Source of the DNA: Anseranas semipalmata
Lineage: Eukaryota; Chordata; Aves; Anseriformes; Anseranatidae
DNA length: 64,000 nt
Assembly (NCBI GenBank): GCA_013399115.1
Contig: VXAA01003991.1
Coordinates: forward strand, 7,714 to 71,713
Direction of reading: 5' to 3'
A program made the translations under genes and the position numbers. Of this stretch, positions 12,627 through 23,313 are shown in pieces (position 1 is the stretch's first letter; the number at the start of each line of letters is the position of its first letter). The notes below the pieces were generated by a model. It ran no database searches, was not told where the DNA came from, and was given only the letters and a program-made list of their open reading frames with translations.

Positions 12627-13650
12627 ATAGTAATGATAGACCTTGGGCTGCTCAGACCTCAGAGTAGGAGCAGTGACTTTCCATCTGTAGTCACCAAAAT
12701 TGTAAGGGAATCATTGTATCAGCTCAATGTTCATAAATCCATGGGTCCTGACAGGATTAATCCCAGACTACTGAAGGAGTAAGCAGAAGTTATAGCTGGA
12801 CCCCTCTCAACACTTTACCAAAGGTCGTGGGAGTCTGGGGAGGTCCCTGACGACTGGAAGCCAAACAATGCTATACCCACCTACAAAAAGGGCATGAGAG
12901 AAGACCCAGGAAACTATAGACCTCACAGTTTAACCTCAGTGCCTGGAAAAGTTATGGAGAAGATTATCCTGGGTATAATTGAAAGTCATTTAAAGAATAA
13001 AGCTATTACCAGGCATATTCAACATGGGTTCACCAAGGGAAAGCCCTGCCCTAGTTATCTGATCTCCTTCTATGATAAGGTCACCCCCTTGGGTAGATGA
13101 AGGGATGTAATCTTTCTGGATTTTAATAAGGTCTTTGATACTGTCCCTCACAGCATCCTTCTGAACAAATTGTTCAACTGTGAGATAAACAGGTTCATGC
13201 TCTGCTGGGTGATGAACTGGCTGAACAGCAGAGCTCAAAGCATTGCAGTGAATGGAGCTGCATCTGGCTGGTGGCTGGTCACCAACGGTGTTCCCCACGG
13301 CTCAGTTCTAGGGCCAGTCTTGTTCAACATTTTTATCAACGATCTAGATGCTGGAGTTGAATGCATCCTTAGCAATTTTTCTGACAACACTAAACTGGGA
13401 GGTGCTGTTGGCTCTCAAAGTGTGAGAAGCCTTGCAGACAAATCTGGATAGATTAGAGCATTGGACAATCAGCAATGGCATGAAGTTCAACAAAGGAAAA
13501 TGCTGAGTGCTGCACCTGGGACAGAGGAATGCAGGACACAGGTACAGACTGGAGATGAGTGGCAGGAGAGCAGCTCAGCAAAAAGGGATCTAGGGGTGCT
13601 GGTCAACAGGATGCTCAACAGGAGCCAGCAGCGTGCCCTGACAGCATAGA
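12627..13650 (+). pseudogene. CR1 ORF2 reverse transcriptase remnant
   Basis: Non-LTR reverse transcriptase motifs lie in order in largely one frame: [53 protein letters not shown] (RT motif A, first catalytic Asp kept), [17 protein letters not shown] (GVPQGS with Q to H) and FSDNTKLGG. The last corresponds to the catalytic FADD box but reads FSDN, so the second Asp of the pair is lost. In-frame stops occur at 12780 (TAA), 13098 (TGA) and 13449 (TAG). A compensated frame change lies around 13470-13550 before DEWQESSSAKRDLGVLV resumes. In an active element this enzyme would copy CR1 RNA at a nicked target site. This copy cannot. Confidence 0.93.
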
Positions 13651-14025
13651 GGGCAAAACACGTTTTGGGATGCATTAAACAAAACATCAAAAGAGGTGAT
13701 TCTCCTGCTATATTTAGCATTGGTGTGGCCTCACCTTGAATATTGTGTGCAGATCAAGGCTCCACAATATAAAAAAGGATGTTAACGTCCTTGAAAGTGT
13801 CCAGAGGAGGGCAACAAAGCTGGCAAAAGGGCTGGAAGGCATATCCTATGAAGAGAGGCTGAGGATACGGTTTGTCTAGTCTGAGAGGTGATTGATGCCC
13901 CGTGCTGTCAGTGTTCAAGAGGCATTTGGATAATGCCCTCGATAAAATGTTTTAACTTTTGTTTAGCCCTGAAGTGGTCAGGCAGTTGGACTAGATGATC
14001 TTTGAAGGTCCCTTCCAACTGAAGT

Positions 14026-14058
14026 ATTCCATTCCATTCCATTCCATTCCATTCCATT
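14026..14058. repeat. (ATTCC)n 3' tail of CR1
   Basis: Six ATTCC units directly follow the CR1 terminal block CCTTCCAACTGAAGT, so this is the element's tail rather than an independent microsatellite. Confidence 0.9.
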
Positions 14059-14059
14059 T

Positions 14060-15685
14060 TAAATTCTCTAAGCCATGATAAAACTTGACCTGTCTATGAC
14101 ATAGGATTTTAAGTCTTCCTCAGGTTTAAAATATTAAATCTTTTTTTTCCTATTATAAACTCAGTAAGAGAGAAAGTGACAGTGCCTGGCTTACAAGTGC
14201 ATCATTACTCCATTCATCCCAAATACCTTTTATAAATGCTCTAGACTTGGTCAGAGAAAGCTGATGTCATCTGAGAGCTTGACTTCTACATTAGTAGTTA
14301 GAATCAGGGTTAGAATCAGGGTTAGAATGACAACTCAGAGAGATTATGATAGAACAAAATAACTACTTTGACTATTTTATAGCCTCCCATCAGCACAACA
14401 TTGGAGTTCCTCAACATTTTAATACACACATAAAACAATATTGGTGGATTTGTTGGTTGGTAAGCAAATTTTATTATATACGAATTGTTAGCTAGAAAAC
14501 TGAGGCCCAAATTTATAAAGTGATTTGCTGCTGCTGCACAAGGCAGTGACAGAGCAGGGAGTTAGATGTAACTCTTTGAAGAAACAGGTAAGGATCATAG
14601 TCATCATACTGCTCTTTCTCTCTGCTGTAAATGCTGCTCAGAAGGACTGTTTTGGAGAAGGGGCAATAACTGCAACAGTATCTGCACTCTTTGTAGTAAA
14701 TCCCTTGCAGGTCTCAGATGACTATGAGTCATCTCCCTGTTTATTGAGTTTCATTCTGGGGATGAATCAGGAACTGAAAGGAGATCTGTACTGTACCTTG
14801 GTGAGCAGACCTGAGAGTCCCTAATAAAAAATATGATTTATCATTTGCACTGCACAGCTCCTCTACAGGTGTGACAGGCCAGATCCTATTCGTCAGGTAT
14901 TTGATTTAGAAACTTATTATTGAGATACACAACTACTTCACGGCAGCCAGATAAATCTGACAGATAAGATTAAGTGAGCATAAGGGTTTCTAAGCTTCTG
15001 TAAAATGCATACCTCTTTTTGATTACCAACAGTAGGTGAGTGGCACTGAAATCTCTCATTTCAAAGGAGCATTGTGTTTGCCCAAGCATTATATCAATGT
15101 GAATTCAGACTATGAAAAGCTACATGAAATCAGACTTTACCAGACTGAGTTTTACTGAAAAGGGTTGGAAAAGGACGTCACTCTTGAGAGGAAAACATTG
15201 GAACACAAAAAGGTTAAGTGCATTGCTGCAGGGATTCCTCCTACTTGCTGAAGGCATGGTTATATGTAGCGTTGCCATACTCTGTCCTACATCTAGCCAG
15301 CTATGTCAGGAAGCAGCATAGCTATTGTCATGCCACTACCTAGTTAAGCATGATTCCTGGGAAAATGCTAGCACTCCCATAACATTATTGTACAGACCCC
15401 TGTCTTTCAGCATGCTGGTGTGATCAAAAATTCTCCTTTCCATTACATAAGTTCAGGTGGGGCATCCAGGGAGACAAAGCAAGCATTTCACTTTGTTTCA
15501 TCTCACCAATATATCCAAGCACTGCTAGAGACAGAGAACAAAGCAAGTAGAAAACTACATATAAATTAGTGATAGTAGAGACTGATAGATATGGTTTGAG
15601 TGCCAGAATGCTTGATAGTTTTCTAACTATGGAATTGATCATGGTAGCTATGGAGTCCTGGAATTTCATGGGTATAATATAAATC
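14060..15685. other. Unique DNA without a recognised gene
   Basis: It contains 2.6 copies of a 12-bp unit (TTAGAATCAGGG) around 14,298-14,328 and a 99-residue open frame at 14525-14824, discussed as a weak observation. I see no transposon. Confidence 0.5.
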
Positions 15686-16238
15686 TATTCTGCACTGGTG
15701 TGACCTCACCTTGAGTACTGTGTGCAGTTTGGGGTGCCACAATACAAGAAGGACATAAATTAATAGAGTGTGTCCAAAGAAGGGCTGCAAAGATGATGAA
15801 AGGGCTAGAGGGCAAGCTGAGGTCACTTGGTTTGTTCAGCCCAGAGAAGAGGAGACTGAGGGGAGGCCTCATGGTGACCTACTGCTTCCCCACGAGGGGA
15901 GTGGAGGGGCAGGCACTGATCTCTGCTCTCTGGTGAGTAGCGATAGGACCCGAAGGAACGGCATGAAGCTGCATCAAGGGAGGTTCAGGCTAGATATTAG
16001 TAAAAGGTTCTTCACTGAGAGGGTGGTCGAGCACTGGAACAGGCTCCCCAGGGCAGTGGTCACAGCACTGAGCCTGCCAGAGTTCAATAAGCATTTGGAC
16101 AAAGCTCTCAGAAATATGGTTTTGTTTTTGGGCGGTCCTGTGTGAAGCCAGGAGCTGGACTCAATGATCCTTGTGGGTCTCTTCCAACGTCATCCCTATC
16201 CAGGATATTCTATGGTTCTGTTCCATGATTCTGTGAAA
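15686..16238 (+). mobile_element. CR1 LINE 3' fragment
   Basis: A CR1 of about 550 bp, starting at the ORF2 region matching TCTGCACTGGTGTGACCTCA and ending with ATTCTATGGTTCTGTTCCATGATTCTGTG, a slightly disrupted octamer tail. It is the same subfamily as the copy at 28.6-29.45 kb, and the two align closely over AGCTGAGGTCACTTGG. A possible 6-bp duplication (AAATCT) flanks it, too short to be certain. Confidence 0.95.
15768..16145 (+). pseudogene. CR1 ORF2 C-terminal remnant
   Basis: The open frame of 125 codons covers the C-terminal part of CR1 ORF2, after the reverse transcriptase. Visible blocks are [35 protein letters not shown] and [13 protein letters not shown], in the order seen in other copies here. 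The first 25 or so residues are frame-disturbed. No catalytic domain remains. Confidence 0.85.
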
Positions 16239-16239
16239 T

Positions 16240-18320
16240 CTGTAGGACAATGAGCAAGCTGAGGAAGAGTTTGCACTATACTTTACCTTAACTGATGCAT
16301 TTGCTCATCTCTAGAAGGTTCTGCTACTACCAAACCTGAACTGTTAAATTTAATAGGACCTCTGTGGTTACTAAGTCTCTGTGAGTACTTACCTTTACAA
16401 AATATATTTGTTACCAAATTGAACAGCTAATGAGGAGAAATTCTGTCTAATAACGTACTTCAGCAAATCCTTGCATAATGGTGTTGTTGTTTTTTTTACA
16501 GAGAGAGGCAATCCATCAGTCTTGTCTGAAGAAGGAAATATTAGTGGAGATTGTTATCATAATAGCTACATTTGATTTTTCTGTGTGTTCTACAATCATA
16601 ATGGTGTGATTGCAAAATGCTAAGATCAGAATAATTTTATAATGAAGAAGAAATCCCATTAGGTATACTTTTCCATCTGTAATTCTTTTATAAATGTCTG
16701 TTTTGTAAGAAAAACACTTATAAAGCATGTTTTGTGTTCTTAATGACTGGCTTTATTTCTATAAAGCTGTAAGCCAAGAAAGCAATGAGAGGAAGTAAAA
16801 TTGAACTGTGCACTGAAAAAAAAACTTACACCTTCCTCTAGCTACCTTTAGCATGCAGAAGGAAATGAGACTGGATTGCAGTGACTCAAATTATCTAATT
16901 CTTTATATGTATCTACATCTGCTCTTCTGTGTACCTATCAAAACTAGAATTTGTTGTGTTTATTCTCCCGCTCAGTTATTGCCTTCAAGTGATGATCCCA
17001 TTTCAGTGCTGTTAATTTAAATGTATATACTTTGGTTGGATTTATGTTCCTAGGAAGCTTTTTTAAAATATAAACCCTTATGATTTAGATACAATGGGCT
17101 TTAACTTGCTGTCTTGTATTTTTTACGGCTTTGTGAACAGAAATAACTTTTCTTCAGAGCTGATGCTAACCAGAGCTTTTCCAAACTAATTTAACTAAAA
17201 TATAGTTAAGTCTTATCATATAAGGAATTACAGCTTAATGAGCTACAGTCAAATCAGAATATATTCTGGGCACCATGACATGGAATGTCAAAGCTAGTGT
17301 AATACAAAGCATTTTTCACCTTATATTTATTTTAAAGTCTTAAAGAAAAACAAGAAAAGGCAAAAAAGCTTGAAGCAATGGTGCATTTATGAAATAAGCC
17401 CCTTTTTAAGAAATGCGTGTTTTGTTAAAAACTCAAAAAGTAACAACTATTTTAATATTGTCTGGTTTTATTAACATTGGAAACAAGGAGAAAAAAAAGA
17501 AATATTATTCTTGAACACCTACTTAAATATAAGAATGAAGTTATAACATATCTACTTTATGGTCCCTTAGTGTTAGGGCACTATGTTTATCTTTTCCTTA
17601 AGACGTGATGTACAGCCATGGCTTTTTGAAGAAATACTCTGTGTGACATTGTACTTTTTCTAATACTCAAAGAGTCCTTACTTGATAATGTAGAACATCC
17701 ATACTCAAAGATATATATGAGCCCTATTTTCGATGTGGAATATCTGACTTTGCCTTTTCCTATAGGCATTTCTCACAGTTCTGAGGAGAAAAAAAAAAAA
17801 AAAAAAGAAAAAAAAGGATATTTCTATCTCTGTGGACCATGAAAATACATCCACAGACAAATGAAACATACTTCTACAGAAAGGAATGGGAACAGTTTGA
17901 AAAGAGATCACAAAGACACAGATAGTCTGTGCAGATTATGAACAACCATGTGGTATGGTTGCCTAAATAGCAGAGGTCTAGATCTTATGATCTCAGGATC
18001 CCTTTCTGTCCTCTGTTGCTAGGAAGCCTAGCTAATTTATACTCATGTTAATGCTATCAGGACCCGGCTTAATGCAAGACAATAGACTCAGTTTCAAAAA
18101 TATTATTCCACCCCATGCAGGTGTCTACTGACAACACTTACATTTGGTCAGCTGAATACCTCTTTGACACCATTGGCTGCGTTGGTGGTGAATAGATTGT
18201 AATGGCTCACTTGGCTGCCATGCAGTCACCTATGTGTGAACACCTAGATGTCAATGTTTTAAGATTCAACTTAAATTTTTATCCCTATTGTCACAGAGTA
18301 ATTTCACCATAAGTAGTATG
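16240..18320. other. Unique AT-rich DNA without a recognised gene
   Basis: I see only a poly-A run at 17788-17816 and short unassigned frames. Confidence 0.55.
17788..17816. repeat. Poly-A run
   Basis: An A run of more than 25 bases interrupted by one G. No retrotransposon body was recognised beside it. Confidence 0.85.
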
Positions 18321-18507
18321 GGATACAATTGGAGGACCATGACTGGGTGAACAGTGATTTCCCATCTGTCGTCACCAAAATTGTAATGGAATACTTGGAT
18401 CAGCTCAGCATTCATAAGTCCATGGGTTCTGACAGGATTTACCCCAGTGCACTGAAGGAGAAAGCAGAAGTTATAGCTGGACCCCTCTCAACAATTTACC
18501 AAAGGTC

Positions 18508-18822
18508 GTGGGAGTCAATGGTCAAAGTCAGTCAAAAGAGGTGATTCACCTGCTATATTTAGTATTGGTGTGGCCTCAGCTAGAATGTTGTGTGCAGATC
18601 AAGGCTCCACAAAATAAAAAGGATGTTAAGACACTTAAAAGTGTCCAGAGGAGTGCAACAAAGCTGGTAAAAGGGCTGGAAGGCATGTCCTATGAGGAGA
18701 GTCTGAGAACGCTTGGTTTGTCTAGTCTAGGGGATAGGAGGCTAAGAGGCGGCCTCACTGCTCTCTACAACTTCCTGAGGAGGGGAAGTGGAGGGGAGGT
18801 GCAGGTCTCTTCTCCCTGGTAA
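18508..18822 (+). pseudogene. CR1 ORF2 C-terminal remnant
   Basis: The 104-codon frame contains QSATKLVKGLEGMSYEESL-type sequence (here VQRSATKLVKGLEGM) and RTLGLSSLGDRRLRG, the CR1 segment just after the reverse transcriptase. It starts at the internal-deletion joint, so its first dozen residues are not native. Confidence 0.8.
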
Positions 18823-19080
18823 CCACTGATAGAACATGAGGGAATGGCACAAAGCTGCACCAGAGGCGATTCAGACTGGACATTCGAAAAAAAATTCTTT
18901 ACTATGAGGGCAGTCAAACACTGAAACAGGCTTTCAAGAGAGGTGGTTGATGGCCTGTGGCTGTCAGTGTTCAAGAGGTATTTGGATAATGCCCTCAATA
19001 ATATACTTTAACTTTTGTTTAGCCCTGAATTGGTCAGGCGGTTGGACTAGATGATCCTTGAAAGTCCCTTCTAACTGAGC

Positions 19081-19140
19081 TATTCTATTCTATTCTATTC
19101 TATTCTATTCTACTCTACTCTACTCTACTCTACTCTATCC
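19081..19140. repeat. (TATTC)n(TACTC)n 3' tail of CR1
   Basis: Six TATTC units then five TACTC units and TATCC, immediately after the CR1 end CCCTTCTAACTGAGC. Confidence 0.92.
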
Positions 19141-19313
19141 TGATGATGGCTAACAAAAGCCTTTGTTTAATTTTGACTACTATCACAGCAATGGTAAAAT
19201 AGCCCCTCTATACGACACCTTTATAGGAATGTTCAGTCAATTGAATGCCAGCACTAGCTGTGTTCTCCTAAGGCTTCCAATTCTTTGTGTTTTTATGTAT
19301 TCCTAAAACCTTC

Positions 19314-19344
<31 letters not shown>

Positions 19345-20505
19345 CGTGTGCTATTGTTGCTGTTATTTACAATCATTTTTTGTCTACCTAATTTTAATAG
19401 ATGTTCAGAAAAACATTCTGTTTTTCAGATTTAACATGCCTGAAAACATTTTTCCTACTGCTTCAATGGATACGCTTAAATTATTATAATTCAAATCAAA
19501 ACAACAATCAAAATTCTCAGTGTGATAATACTTGCTACAATGTTCATTTTAATATTCTGAAATAAATTACTTGAAGAATCAAAAAAATATTTTTTTACAG
19601 AGTAGCTTTAACAATAACAGATAGTTCAGAATATACTATATTTTATCTGCTTCTCCGAATTTAGGATGACTTATTGGCCCCAGCTTCCTGTTGATCTGTT
19701 TGATCTTGGAAATTCAGGGAATCAACTTTAAAAAAAGAAAACAACAACAGATCCTGCTCTTTTCTAACCTCTTGTGGTTCTACTCTGTGCTTGAAGAAAT
19801 TCAACATTACTTTTTTCTTTTTTTTCTAAGCCAAGTTAACTACATTCTTTAGACCATAAATTCTTTATTTCTTGATCTAATAATAATGGAATTGATCATA
19901 TATTTATTAAAGCTGAGAACATATCCTTGAGAACATTTTTGTCATTAATTATAAATGTTGAGTACACAGCAAAGTACACATCCAGAAGTGGTTGATTCAG
20001 TGCAATTAAGAATTTGCTTTATTTGATGTCAGTAAACTTTTATTCAAAGCAATTACTATTAACAGTGTGCTCTATTAATATCTTTTTCACTTTCTATCCA
20101 GACTGCACTGATGAAATATGCTTGGACATGAAGTATTTATAATGACAAAAATCCACTTAGAAGGGACTACTGAGGCATATTTTCTTGTTAATACATATGA
20201 TTACAGAAATATTTAATTTGTCTTCTATTGTTTGGACTGGCTTCACAAATATTGAGTCTAGATTAAGACCTTTGTTCTTTTCCTCGGAGCATTTGATGGC
20301 CTGGCTCTCACTTACCTGATATCTACACAGTGCAAACAGGAGACAAGAAATTTACTTCTCCAGTACTGTAGAACAGTATGCAGTAAAGGTAAATAAATCT
20401 GTTCAGTGAACAGGACTTAAGAGTCAGTTTGAGACTATGGAAAAGGAAGAATGGACCATTAAAATGCCATTGATTTCTGCTTTTTGGCAAAAATGTATTT
20501 ATTCA
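19141..20505. other. Unique AT-rich DNA without a recognised gene
   Basis: Holds a short (TA)n(TG)n microsatellite at 19314-19350. I see nothing else that I can assign. Confidence 0.55.
19314..19350. repeat. (TA)n(TG)n microsatellite
   Basis: An AT alternating run passes into a TG run with one CG; alternating purine-pyrimidine throughout. Confidence 0.9.
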
Positions 20506-21110
20506 CAAGATCACAGGACAATTCAGGTTGGAAGGTACCTCAGGAGATCTCTACTCCAAACTCCTGTTCAAAGTAGGGTCTCATATGAGAGCGGACCGGA
20601 CTGCTCATGGTATGATCCAGATCTAGAAAACCTTCAAGACTGGAGAGACTTCACCACCTCTCTGGACAGCCTATTGCACTGCCTGACTGTACTCATGGGG
20701 AAAATGTTTCTCCTTATATCAGTTTGAACCTCTCTTGTTTCGATTTATATCTGTGTCTCTTGTCCCCCTGTGAAGCGTTGTCCTCTCTGTGAAGATGCTC
20801 ATTCCAATTTCTCAATAACCTCCTTACAGGGAGGTTTGGTCCACCTGCTGCCATCTCTGCTTCAGGCTGAACAAGATAGCATTAGGCTCCCTCAGTGTCT
20901 CCTCACAAGACATACTCCTGTCCCCAAACATCACAGTGGCCCCGTGCTGAACTTGCTCCAGTTTATCAATGTCTGTCTTTTACTAGGGAGCCCAAAACTG
21001 GATGCAGTACTCTAGCTGTAGTCATGTGACAATTACCTAAAGGAGGTTAATCTCTTCCCTCTGTTGATGTTAGCTTTTTCTAGTTTTCCCTGAGCAGGTA
21101 TCCTGTACCC
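20506..21110 (-). mobile_element. Old CR1 LINE fragment
   Basis: Reverse-strand CR1 of the same older type as 10.0-10.6 kb. The 3' end is near 20506 (ATCACAGGACAATTCAGGTTGG). CTGGACAGCCTATTGCACTG is the complement of the HWNRLP-like region, and TTGCTCCAGTTTATCAATG lies in the internal coding region. The octamer tail has decayed. Confidence 0.88.
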
Positions 21111-21673
21111 AGTGACACTAACAAAGACGTTTCCTATGACTCTGTGTACTACATCACCTAAAATATTTCATGTAGTGATAAACATTTATGTCCCCTACTT
21201 GTTTAACTACAGAAATATCAGCACATGCTGTGGTTAGTTTGGAGATGAGCTTAAGTTAATTTACCATATTATAGATGATTGTTGTTTTAATCTATAGTAT
21301 TTAATTCTCAGTATTTAATTCTCCCTAGATCACGCTCAAAGGGGATATTTTAACAAATTTAACAAATTTTAACAAACCACCTTTAACAAATTTAACAAAA
21401 CCAGATATGCATAGCTGCTGAAAGAGCAGAAGCAGAATGTAAAAATATAAGAAACAGAGAATAAGAAAAAAAAAAATCCCAGCTGCATAAGGTTTAGTTC
21501 TGGAAGATTATATAATTCACATTTCCAGCACCAGGAAAAAAAAAAAACCAAACTATTGTGATCTCCCTGTTCATTGTCAGAGCTCATCATAAGATACATT
21601 CTATTACTAACCAAGAAAATCACTGAGACATTTATAAAAGGTGAAGTTACTGTTAAGACATAAGATCTCTTAC

Positions 21674-21833
21674 TTTTTGGTTACTGTATAAAGTACGGAT
21701 AGTGTAGTTCTTGTCAAAAGCTGTATTTCTACTTCAGATGAAATAGCAGGAAATCTAAGCCAGCAACAGCCTTGTTTCTCTATTGTGTCTCCACCAAGTG
21801 TGTTGTAGATAAACAGCATATACAGCAGAGAGG
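21674..21833 (-). other. Candidate protein-coding exon (unidentified gene)
   Basis: On the reverse strand a 160-nt block is preceded by an acceptor-like TTTATGTTTTCAG and followed by the donor-like GTAAGAG. It is open in one frame, with two bases before and two after 52 whole codons. Visible residues include LFIYNTLGGDTIEKQ, WLRFPAISSEVEIQ and LLTRTTLSVLYTVT, a mixed composition unlike the Phe/Lys/Asn-rich frames common in this DNA. A second acceptor-like site (TTTTTCCAG) lies near 21,862 in the same open frame. I do not recognise the protein. It may be a real exon, part of an unprocessed pseudogene with the blocks up to 24.4 kb, or chance. Confidence 0.35.
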
Positions 21834-22279
21834 CTGAAAACATAAATTTAACCCAAATTTCTGGAAAAATGTGAGGTACAAACCAATCAAATTTCACCTT
21901 GGAAGTTTGTATCGGCACAAAAACTGCCTATTAACTGGTTTCTGTTGTGCCCTTGGGCATACTTTGATATTTGTATAGTTATATAAACATAACACAAAAG
22001 CACAGGATATGATATGTTCTTTTAATATAGAAGTTGGTTGTGTAAAACAAGCAAGGGTGTCTTGCCATATGTTTTTGGCTTGGCATATGTCAATAATCAA
22101 CTCTTTATTTTGTTCACCGCACCAAAAAATTATGGTTTTAAGTTGTACAGAATCACTTAAGAAAATATGCTGCTTTTTTTGGAACGCAGAGCATTTCTTT
22201 TAATAATGAACAATTGTTTATTACCAACAAACAAAAGGTTTTGTTTAAGGTTAATGATTTCTTTAGTTTTCACATTAAA

Positions 22280-22413
22280 AAAAAAAATGTTAAAATACAA
22301 AGTCCATTTATAGTCTTTAAAAATCTCCACTTTCTGTAGAAGGTGATGTGTGCTTTGCTCAAAGTCATCTCCTGAATGCTTTCTTGGGATATGCCAAACT
22401 GTTTAGTCAGTTC
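22280..22413 (-). other. Candidate exon-like block (unidentified gene)
   Basis: The reverse strand shows TTTTCACCCTGGATTTAG followed by an open frame starting ELTKQFGISQESIQEM and continuing TLSKAHITFYRKW before becoming Phe-rich. A TAG sits directly upstream in frame, so it would need splicing at that AG. The charged first 30 residues look coding and the tail does not. No clear donor is visible. Function unknown. Confidence 0.25.
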
Positions 22414-22682
22414 CTAAATCCAGGGTGAAAACAAATGTATAATACTGACATTTAGAAATATTACTCAGTTTCTGATTGATACTTATTTTTTTCTTCTGTC
22501 AGTTCTGTCTATCTACCAATAAATAAAAAAGACAGTCATGTTGTGATAGATGATTAATTCTCTTTAATTTTCATGCAAAAAATGTAGGAGTTTCAGCCTG
22601 AAAAATCCTGAATTGTAGACATAGGCTGTAGTTGAGAGATTCACTCTTTATATACAATAGAAGAGTTAAGGAGTAAAAATGA

Positions 22683-22739
22683 TTAAAGTGATAGCACATT
22701 ATCTGTTCTTTGTTGAAGATTCTGAAAATCTAAGGACAT
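22683..22739 (-). other. Candidate short exon-like block (unidentified gene)
   Basis: On the reverse strand a good acceptor (TTTCCTATGTTCTGTTACAG) is followed by 18 codons, MSLDFQNLQQRTDNVLSL, then TAA. The acceptor is stronger than the coding evidence. No donor is clear. Confidence 0.2.
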
Positions 22740-22968
22740 CTGTAACAGAACATAGGAAAGTGGACATAAAAGAGAAATTTATACTAAAAATAAAATATTT
22801 TCACAATATTTTCCTCTTGAAAAGGTGAGAAAAAGTTCTTGCATAATAAATTTGTCAATGTGTTTTAGGAGACACATAGGAATATTTTGTACAAAAACTG
22901 GACAAGAACAGAATGGTATAGTTGATTTTAATAGATGCTGGAAAATCTCTTACACTATACCGTTAATT

Positions 22969-23084
22969 CTACATTACACAAACAAATTTCAACATATTTT
23001 TAACCTCCATCAATTTCTTTTCCTCTTCTCCAAACTTCTCTAATTCCTTTCAAATGGTGTGAAATTAACTCCCACTGCTCAAGT
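22969..23084 (-). pseudogene. Coiled-coil-like coding block with 1-bp frameshift
   Basis: On the reverse strand an acceptor-like TTTTTACTGCAG is followed by codons for LEQWELISHHLK. Dropping one G in AAAGGAATT, the sequence continues as ELEKFGEEEKKLMEV and KNMLKF. The heptad-like, Glu/Lys/Leu-rich composition on both sides of the shift supports former coding sequence broken by one inserted base. It lies between other reverse-strand blocks of similar character. I do not recognise the protein. Confidence 0.32.
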
Positions 23085-23141
23085 CTGCAGTAAAAACATG
23101 TCATTCCAAACCACAGCATGTCTCTTCTGAGAGACATATTT

Positions 23142-23264
23142 TTATGAACCCGTAGCTGATGGGCTATAAGAGGCAATAACTGATATATATATTTTTTCTG
23201 GCTTTACATTTGGAACACAGGGCATAGAATTTAATTGGCCTCCTGGATCACCATTCATAGATAT
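23142..23264 (-). other. Candidate exon-like block (unidentified gene)
   Basis: The reverse strand reads TTTTCTGTCATAACAG, then a 40-codon open frame (ISMNGDPGGQLNSMPCV, then KPEKIYISVIASYSPS) ending at TAA (23142-23144). A TAA lies just upstream in frame, so a start at the ATG (23258) or a splice would be needed. A GTAAAG inside could serve as donor. Function unknown. Confidence 0.25.
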
Positions 23265-23313
23265 CTGTTATGACAGAAAACCCCATTACAAAAATGTACC
23301 TACATATATGAAG

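Larger units (their letters stand above)
12600..14058 (+). mobile_element. CR1 LINE, longest copy, RT domain to 3' end
   Basis: This is a 5'-truncated CR1 of about 1.46 kb. It starts within or before the reverse transcriptase fingers and runs to a 3' tail of six ATTCC pentamers instead of the usual ATTCTATG octamers. Compared with the 18.3 kb copy it lacks about 190 bp near 13.89 kb, where GAGAGGTG joins ATTGATGCC. The left boundary is uncertain. Sequence shared with the copy at 31-50 shows that CR1 is present by about 12,625. Confidence 0.95.
18329..19140 (+). mobile_element. CR1 LINE, internally deleted, pentamer tail
   Basis: The 5' part matches the 12.6 kb copy from CAGTGATTTCCCATCTGTC to CAAAGGTCGTGGGAGTC (near 18,515). 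It then skips about 850 bp of reverse transcriptase sequence and resumes at GTCAAAAGAGGTGATTC. From there it runs through the ORF2 C-terminus to the terminal block. The tail is six TATTC units followed by five TACTC units. Visible translated motifs are DFPSVVTKIV, YEESLRTLGLSSLG and DRRLRGG. Confidence 0.95.

Noticed and set aside
14298..14328. Telomere-like repeat (AGGGTTAG words)
   Set aside because: The unit is the 12-mer TTAGAATCAGGG in 2.6 copies, not TTAGGG; too short to be an interstitial telomere.
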